From positions 1 to 47,553 of the forward strand of contig CAZUDI010000027.1 in the NCBI GenBank assembly GCA_964618975.1: a stretch of 47,553 nucleotides of DNA, in the 5' to 3' direction. Position numbers and translations under genes: made by a program. Positions 42,779-47,553 of this stretch are shown piece by piece. Numbering within the stretch: the stretch's first letter is position 1; the number at the start of each line of letters is the position of its first letter. The notes beneath the pieces were generated by a model. That model was not told the DNA's origin. It saw nothing but the letters and a program-made list of their open reading frames with translations, and did no database searches. Source of the DNA: CAZUDI01 sp964618975. Lineage in GTDB: Bacteria > Desulfobacterota > Desulfomonilia > UBA1062.

Positions 42779-44137
42779 TCACCCCAGATACCAGTCCTGC
42801 TCGATCGTGCGCGGGAGCCTGTCCCGGTGCTCCCCGAGGTCCTGCTCCTCCAGGGCGATCAGGGGCGAGATCTCTAATGCCACCCCCGGGCGCACCTTGA
42901 CCCCGGCCCGCGTGAGCCAGGCATGGTGCCAGGCGGACTGCATGGCCATCGAGCTTTCCAGAGAGTCCTCACCCGTGCGGTTCTTCACCGGCGCGAATTC
43001 CTCCTCGCGGAGCACCTCGAGGGTGATGGAGGTGGCCGCCATAGGGAGTGCATCGAAAATAAAGGTCTCAAACTTAACCCCCGTGATCTCTGAGGGCCGT
43101 CCCTCCGCGTCCCGGGTGGGGATCACCTTTTCAGCACGATGATAGGGCAGGGAAAGCCCGGAGGCGGTGATGGCCTCCACAAAGTCGCGTCGGATTACAT
43201 GAATGGCGATCGACCCCGCCCAATGCAGGATGCCGCCCCCCTCGCCGCGGGCATAGCGCACGTCGTCGGGCATGTCACTGTACTCCAGCACCCGCGTCCT
43301 GCCGTCCACACAGGCGATCACCCCCACCTTCTCCTCGAAGCTGCGCTTTTTGACCACCTTGGACGACATCTGGGCGCCAGCCTGGTGATGCAGCCCTAAA
43401 AAGAGCGGATCGCAGACCTTCACCAGCGGGTTGTCCACCTGGAAATAGAAGAGCTCCTCGATGCCCAGCGCCCGCATCTTGTTAAGACAGCCCCACTTCT
43501 TAAGCGCACTCAGCGTGCCGCCGTGGCCGTCGGGGTTCATGAACAGCCCCCCGTCGCGCGCGAGGATGAAACCGCCGGCGGGGGTCAGCGAGGGCAGCTC
43601 GCCCTGCATGAAGAAGTGCACCTGCTCGGGGTCCAGACCGAAGAAGGCCCGCTGCTCGAAGAAGGACCGCGTCTGGTCGTCGTTGGCGCGCGAGGTCATG
43701 ACGAAGAGCGGGAGGGCGGCCCCGTAGCGCCGACTCACCGCCAGGATACGCTCGGCGTGGAGCTGGAAGAGGCTCTTGTGCCTCACCGGGCTGACCGCCA
43801 CCGTGCCCTTGGGGGCCTCGACCCCCAGGCGCGAGCCCTGGCCCCCGGCCACGAGCACGCAGGCCACCCGGCCTGCGGCCAACAGCGTCTCGCCGGCGGC
43901 GCGCGCCGCGCCGCCGGCGGGCGTGGCAGAGAAGTCGGCCGCATGCACCGCGGCCGGCGCGCCCTGGCCCTGCCGGGCGTCATAGAGGCCCTCGCCCCGG
44001 GCGAGGCGCTGTGCGAGAGGGAGATCCACCCTCTCCAGGTCGCGCGCGAGGCGCTCCGGGTCCAGGCCGGGCGCCCTATTTCGGACGAGATCCGCGAGGT
44101 GGTCCTGGCGGATCTCCCTGAGCCGCTGCTCGAGCAT
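42779..44137 (-). CDS. UDPGP-type UTP-sugar-1-phosphate uridylyltransferase
   Basis: 452 aa of the eukaryote-like UDPGP type 1 family (UDP-GlcNAc/UDP-glucose pyrophosphorylase fold), not the short bacterial GalU. Motifs: LVAGGQGSRLGVEAPKG (UTP binding), MTSRANDDQTRSFF, FFMQGELPSL, PDGHGGTLSAL, YFQVDNPLVKV and GVIACVDGRTRVLEYSDMP. The C-terminal end (RAGVKVRPGVALEISPLIAL) resembles a left-handed helix tail. Product likely UDP-GlcNAc or UDP-Glc; substrate uncertain. AAGGAGG lies before ATG 44137; it overlaps rarA by 62 nt in another frame. Confidence 0.88.
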   Translation of the reverse strand: MLEQRLREIRQDHLADLVRNRAPGLDPERLARDLERVDLPLAQRLARGEGLYDARQGQGAPAAVHAADFSATPAGGAARAAGETLLAAGRVACVLVAGGQGSRLGVEAPKGTVAVSPVRHKSLFQLHAERILAVSRRYGAALPLFVMTSRANDDQTRSFFEQRAFFGLDPEQVHFFMQGELPSLTPAGGFILARDGGLFMNPDGHGGTLSALKKWGCLNKMRALGIEELFYFQVDNPLVKVCDPLFLGLHHQAGAQMSSKVVKKRSFEEKVGVIACVDGRTRVLEYSDMPDDVRYARGEGGGILHWAGSIAIHVIRRDFVEAITASGLSLPYHRAEKVIPTRDAEGRPSEITGVKFETFIFDALPMAATSITLEVLREEEFAPVKNRTGEDSLESSMAMQSAWHHAWLTRAGVKVRPGVALEISPLIALEEQDLGEHRDRLPRTIEQDWYLG

Positions 44138-45362
44138 GCATGACCTCCTTGATCCGTTTTTCGAAGCCCTTTTCGCTGGGGATATAGAGGGGCCCCTTTG
44201 GGAGCCCCGCGGGCAGATAGTGCATCGTCAGGGCGCCTAGCGGGTCGTCGTGGGCATAGATGTAGCCCTTGCCGTAGCCGAGCTCGCGCATGAGCCGGGT
44301 GGGGGCGTTGCGCAGGCTCAGGGGTACCGGCGGGGTGCCGGTCTTTCTGATGAGCTCCTTGACGCGTTTCTCCGCCAGGTAGAGCGCGTTGCTCTTGGGG
44401 GCGCAGGCCAGGTAGACTGCGGCCTGGTACAGGCTCAGGTCGCCCTCGGGGCTGCCCAGGGTGGTGAAGGTGTCCCGCGAGGCCAGCACCACGCGCAGGG
44501 CGTGCGGCTCGGCCAGGCCGATGTCCTCGCTGGCGATGCGCAGCATGCGCCGGAGGATGAAGAGGCGGTCCTCGCCGGCCTCCAGCATGCGGCCCAGCCA
44601 GTAGAGGCTGGCGTCCGTATCGCTGGCGCGCACCGCCTTGTGGAAGGCCGAGATCAGGTCGTAGTGGGACTCGCCGCTCTTGTCGTGGTACAGCGGGCGC
44701 TCGAGCAGACCCTCGATGTCGGAGAGCTCGATAGTTTCCGAGGCAATGGAGGAAAGCGCGTACTCGAGCAGGTTGAGCGCGGCGCGCGCATCCCCGTCGG
44801 CGGCGCGGGCGATGGCCTGGCGGCATGCGTCGCTTATGCGCCGCCCCTGTCCGGTCAGGATCTCGTCCTGGGTCAGCGCCCGCTGAAGGAGCAGGTCGAT
44901 ATGCTCGGGGGAGAGCTGGTGCAGCACGATCACGCCCACGCGCGAGAGCAGGGGCGCGGTCACGGAAAATGACGGGTTCTCGGTGGTGGCGCCGATGAGG
45001 ATGATGCTGCCCCTCTCCACGAAGGGCAGCAGGGCGTCCTGCTGTACGCGCGTGAAGCGGTGGATCTCGTCGATGAACACGATGGGGGCGCTGGGCAGGG
45101 AGGCGGCCTTCTCGGTCACACGCCGGATGTCCTGGATGCCACTGGTGACGGCGCTGACCGGGAAGAATCCGTCCGGGCACATTTCGCGGATGAGACTGGC
45201 CACGCTCGTCTTGCCGCTGCCGGGTGGGCCCCAGAGGATGACGGAGCGCCGCCGGCCGCCCTCGAAGTCGCGGATGAAGACCCGGGCCTCCTCCTGGCCG
45301 AGGAGCTCGTCCAGCACCCGGGGACGCAGCCGGTGGGCAAGCGGGGGCGTGTGTGTGCTCAT
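44076..45362 (-). CDS. rarA: Replication-associated recombination protein A (RarA/MgsA)
   Basis: 428 aa AAA+ clamp-loader-like ATPase. Walker A GPPGSGKTS, Walker B IVFIDEIHRFT, sensor 1 GATTENPSF and the RarA-specific C-terminal part (LERPLYHDKSGESHYDLISA, DASLYWLGRMLEAGED) are all present; the tetramerisation region follows. Acts at stalled replication forks. The C-terminal 20 residues (APAQGD-like, Pro/Gly-rich) run into the overlapping uridylyltransferase gene. First clear gene of a five-gene minus-strand run. Confidence 0.95.
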   Translation of the reverse strand: MSTHTPPLAHRLRPRVLDELLGQEEARVFIRDFEGGRRRSVILWGPPGSGKTSVASLIREMCPDGFFPVSAVTSGIQDIRRVTEKAASLPSAPIVFIDEIHRFTRVQQDALLPFVERGSIILIGATTENPSFSVTAPLLSRVGVIVLHQLSPEHIDLLLQRALTQDEILTGQGRRISDACRQAIARAADGDARAALNLLEYALSSIASETIELSDIEGLLERPLYHDKSGESHYDLISAFHKAVRASDTDASLYWLGRMLEAGEDRLFILRRMLRIASEDIGLAEPHALRVVLASRDTFTTLGSPEGDLSLYQAAVYLACAPKSNALYLAEKRVKELIRKTGTPPVPLSLRNAPTRLMRELGYGKGYIYAHDDPLGALTMHYLPAGLPKGPLYIPSEKGFEKRIKEVMHARAAAQGDPPGPPRGSRPK

Positions 45363-45374
45363 GTATTTCCTATA

Positions 45375-45467
45375 TCACAAATCGCTGCCTGACAAAAAAA
45401 ATCTGCAAAAAATACTAAAGTGTTTTCCGATCGTGACGATAGGGTACTCAGGTTCTTCAAGATTCAT
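45375..45467 (-). CDS. Possible 30-residue small protein or leader upstream of rarA
   Basis: ATG 45467 opens MNLEEPEYPIVTIGKHFSIF and stops 12 nt before rarA. AGGAGG lies 11 nt upstream and GGGGA closer. The frame is short and could be chance; a leader peptide or gene remnant is equally possible. Confidence 0.25.
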   Translation of the reverse strand: MNLEEPEYPIVTIGKHFSIFCRFFLSGSDL

Positions 45468-45492
45468 TCCCCGTAGAACCTCCTCATATTGC

Positions 45493-45520
45493 GCAGGTCT
45501 CAACGGCCTGCTTTTTTTTT
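45493..45520 (+). terminator. Rho-independent terminator without an obvious upstream gene
   Basis: GCAGGTC (45493-45499) pairs with GGCCTGC (45505-45511, one G-U pair) around a 5-nt loop, followed by nine T residues. It reads on the plus strand, but the nearest upstream coding gene is on the minus strand, so it may end a small RNA. Confidence 0.65.
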
Positions 45521-45658
45521 GTCCTGTTTTGGGAACACGCCTGTCTTGGACAGGTCTCCCGGCACGCCCGCAAGGGCCACCCGGCCAGGCCCGGCGCTTG
45601 TATCCCAGGGTGTTTTGCGGCAGGATTGACGGGCAGGAGCGCCCTCCAGGATTGGTCC

Positions 45659-45686
45659 TTGACAAACCCGCGGCGTTGTTTGTAGA
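45659..45686 (+). promoter_or_regulatory. Promoter of tRNA-fMet
   Basis: Consensus TTGACA (45659-45664) with a 16-bp spacer to TGTAGA (45681-45686), 17 bp before the tRNA. The -10 is weak but the position fits. Confidence 0.5.
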
Positions 45687-45703
45687 AGGGTAGTCGACAG
45701 TGA

Positions 45704-45780
<77 letters not shown>

Positions 45781-45791
45781 AAATAAATTCA

Positions 45792-45827
45792 AAGAAGCCA
45801 GGGTCCTAACACCCTGGCTTCTTTTTT
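45792..45827 (+). terminator. Rho-independent terminator of tRNA-fMet
   Basis: A perfect 13-bp stem (45792-45804 with 45811-45823) and a 6-nt loop, with a run of six T residues (45822-45827), 11 nt after the tRNA. Confidence 0.92.
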
Positions 45828-45987
45828 GTGATCACGGATAATTCCCGAAGGGTACGCATAGGGTACACTTGGGGAGGATCTCATCGGTCTTCAGCGTGTT
45901 GTCCTCTATTGGCCTTATCATGGAGGCACCCCTCTGGTCAGAGCGATCCTGGGAGGACGTGATGCTCCCCTGCCGTGCTGCCAAGTA

Positions 45988-46010
45988 CCGGAAAACGGGG
46001 ACAGACCACG
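45988..46010. repeat. REP-like GGGGACAGACCACG sequence
   Basis: Contains GGAAAACGGGGACAGACCAC, a sequence I recognise as typical of REP/RAYT-type repeats widespread in deltaproteobacterial and metagenomic genomes. It lies exactly where RHS homology begins (46021). Only one copy is in the window, so repeat status rests on recognition. Confidence 0.45.
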
Positions 46011-46020
46011 ATTAAATCCC

Positions 46021-47553
46021 AGCTATGACAACCACGGCAACCTGCTGAGCACCACCGATGCCGCCGGCGCGGTGAGTGCTTATGCGTACAATACCGACGG
46101 CCGGCTCGTCCGGCAGACCGACCCGGAAGGCAAGGTCATGACCTATGCCTACGACCCCTCCGGCAACCTGGCGAGCAAGACCGACCGGCAGGGCAACACC
46201 ACCGCCTATGCCTACGACACGCTGAACCGGCTCGTGTCCGTGACCGACCCGGTAAGCGGGCTCACGCGGTATGCCTACGATAGCCGCGACAACCTCGTAA
46301 GCCTCACCGATGCCGCGGGCAACACCACGGCATTCGAATACGACCGCAACAACCGGCTTGTAAAGGAGACCCGGCCCCTGGGCGCGGAGACGGTGTACGG
46401 CTATGACGCCGCCGGCAACCTCACGGGCTACGACGACGGCGAGACCGCGGCAACCTACACCTATGACGCGACCGGCCGCAAACTGGGCGAGACCATCGAA
46501 TACGGCTCATTCACCAAGACCTTGGGCTCCACGTATTACACCAACGGCCTCAAAGAGACGTTTACTGATCCGGCCGGCACGGTCTATAACTATACCTATG
46601 ACGCGAACAATCAGCTCTCGAGCGTTGAGATCCCGGGCGCAGGCTACATCACCTATGCGGGCTACACCTGGAACCGGCCCTCGGCGATGACCCTGCCCGG
46701 CGGCGGCACCAAGGAGTTCGGCTACGACCCGCTCATGCGTTTAAGCACCATCAGCGTGAAGGACCCGGCCGCCAACCCGGTCATGGACTATGTCTATACC
46801 TACGACCCGGTGGACAACATCACACACAAGGCTACCGGCCACGGGAATTATGCCTACGGCTATGACGACCTCTACCGTCTCAGTACGGTGGACAACCCGA
46901 ACCTGGCCGACGAGGCCTACACCTACGACGGCGTGGGCAACCGCCTGACCTCGGCCGATACCAGTGGTGCCTGGGGCTACACCGCCAACAACGAGCTCAC
47001 CGGCTATGACGAGGTGAGCTATGCATACGATGCAAACGGCAACATGATCAGCAAGACCGCGGGAGCAGTGGTGACGAACTACATCTACAACATCGAGAAC
47101 CGGCTCGTGCGGGTGGAGGACGGATCGGGCAATGTCATTGCCGGGTACTATTACGACCCGTTCGGCCGCCGGCTGTGGAAGGAAGTCTCCGGAATAAAGA
47201 CCTATTTCTGCTATGCCGATGAGGGACTTGTGGCTGAGTTTGACTCAAGCGGAAATCAGATAAAGAGCTACGGGTACCGGCCCGGTTCCACCTGGACCAC
47301 GGACCCGCTCTTCATGGAGCAGGGCTCTCAGTACTATTTCTACCACAACGACCACCTGGGGACACCGCAGCAGATGACGAGCGTCAGCGGCGCGGTCGTC
47401 TGGGCGGCCGAGTATGGGGCCTTCGGTGAGGCGCAGGTGGATGCGTCTTCGAGCGTGGTGAATAATTTGCGGTTCCCGGGGCAGTATTATGATGGGGAGA
47501 CGGGGCTGCATTATAACTTCCACAGGTATTATGATTCGGGGTGTGGGAGGTAT
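46021..47553 (+). CDS. RHS/YD-repeat protein, 5'-truncated fragment, open at the window end
   Basis: A single open frame (no stop from 45862 to the end) encodes at least 14 YD repeats such as YAYDPSGNLASKTD, YAYDTLNRLVSVTD, YGYDAAGNLTGYDD and YTYDGVGNRLTSAD. It ends with the RHS core junction: NDHLGTPQQMT, LRFPGQYYDGETGLHYNFHR, YYDSGCGRY, after which toxin tips normally diverge. No N-terminal signal, PAAR or start codon with a ribosome-binding site is present upstream; the frame instead runs back into the REP-like sequence. So this is probably a displaced or truncated rhs 3' module. RHS proteins make a shell around a C-terminal toxin used in contact killing. The tip lies beyond the window. 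Confidence 0.8.

Noticed and set aside
46021..47553. Tandem YD repeats as a CRISPR or satellite array
   Set aside because: The periodicity is in the protein (YD motif); the DNA units are divergent and lie in one open reading frame.

Overview
The window looks like a chromosomal segment of an anaerobic deltaproteobacterium (Desulfobacterota sensu lato). The evidence is gene content: desulfoferrodoxin, rubrerythrins, a flavodiiron oxygen reductase with its rubredoxin partner, a selenocysteine peroxiredoxin, and many PAS kinases with NtrC-type regulators. Coding GC is high, packing is dense, and ATGA/GTGA stop-start overlaps are frequent. No plasmid, phage or CRISPR structure was seen. The only mobile-type material is an RHS fragment with a REP-like sequence at the right edge.

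Layout. 1-8.2 kb: c-di-GMP and phospho-signalling genes (hybrid PAS-GAF kinase, HD-GYP, HDOD-GAF protein), a nucleotidyltransferase and a DUF2804 protein. 8.27-13.2 kb: ispG-proS-rel on the plus strand, then rpmB and tRNA-Leu(GAG) on the minus strand, separated by a shared terminator. 13.8-18.7 kb: an oxygen/ROS defence island: superoxide reductase, ferritin, rubrerythrin-like protein, flavodiiron protein, flavin reductase-rubredoxin fusion, rubrerythrin, and a peroxiredoxin whose peroxidatic residue is read from an in-frame TGA followed by a SECIS-like hairpin. Together these can reduce superoxide, O2 and peroxide without making O2, and store iron. 18.7-19.4 kb is mostly non-coding, with one small ORF.

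19.4-25.4 kb (minus): def-fmt-rpe followed by a TPR lipoprotein, an MCE/MlaD protein and an exported protein made of about 15 aromatic-proline repeats; the last two overlap and probably form an envelope lipid-handling unit. 25.5-34.8 kb (minus): a ten-gene run, mostly overlapping: mini rod-like protein, PlsC, zinc-ribbon/PH-like/PlsC fusion, RNase J, UppP, FtsK, LolA, Sir2, AroE-like protein and a small Cys4 protein.

34.9-42.8 kb: two signalling triads face each other tail to tail. Each has the order histidine kinase, exported accessory protein, NtrC-family sigma-54 activator. The plus-strand triad resembles GlrK-QseG-GlrR. 42.8-45.4 kb: UDPGP-type uridylyltransferase and RarA. 45.4-47.55 kb: a possible small RNA, initiator tRNA-fMet with promoter and terminator, a REP-like sequence, and a 5'-truncated RHS/YD-repeat coding region running off the end.

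The most notable items are the selenoprotein peroxiredoxin with no C-terminal resolving cysteine, the internal ribosome-binding site that could release a free rubredoxin, the repeat protein coupled to an MCE gene, the zinc-ribbon PlsC fusion, and the facing signalling triads. All calls come from reading the sequence; no database search was run.
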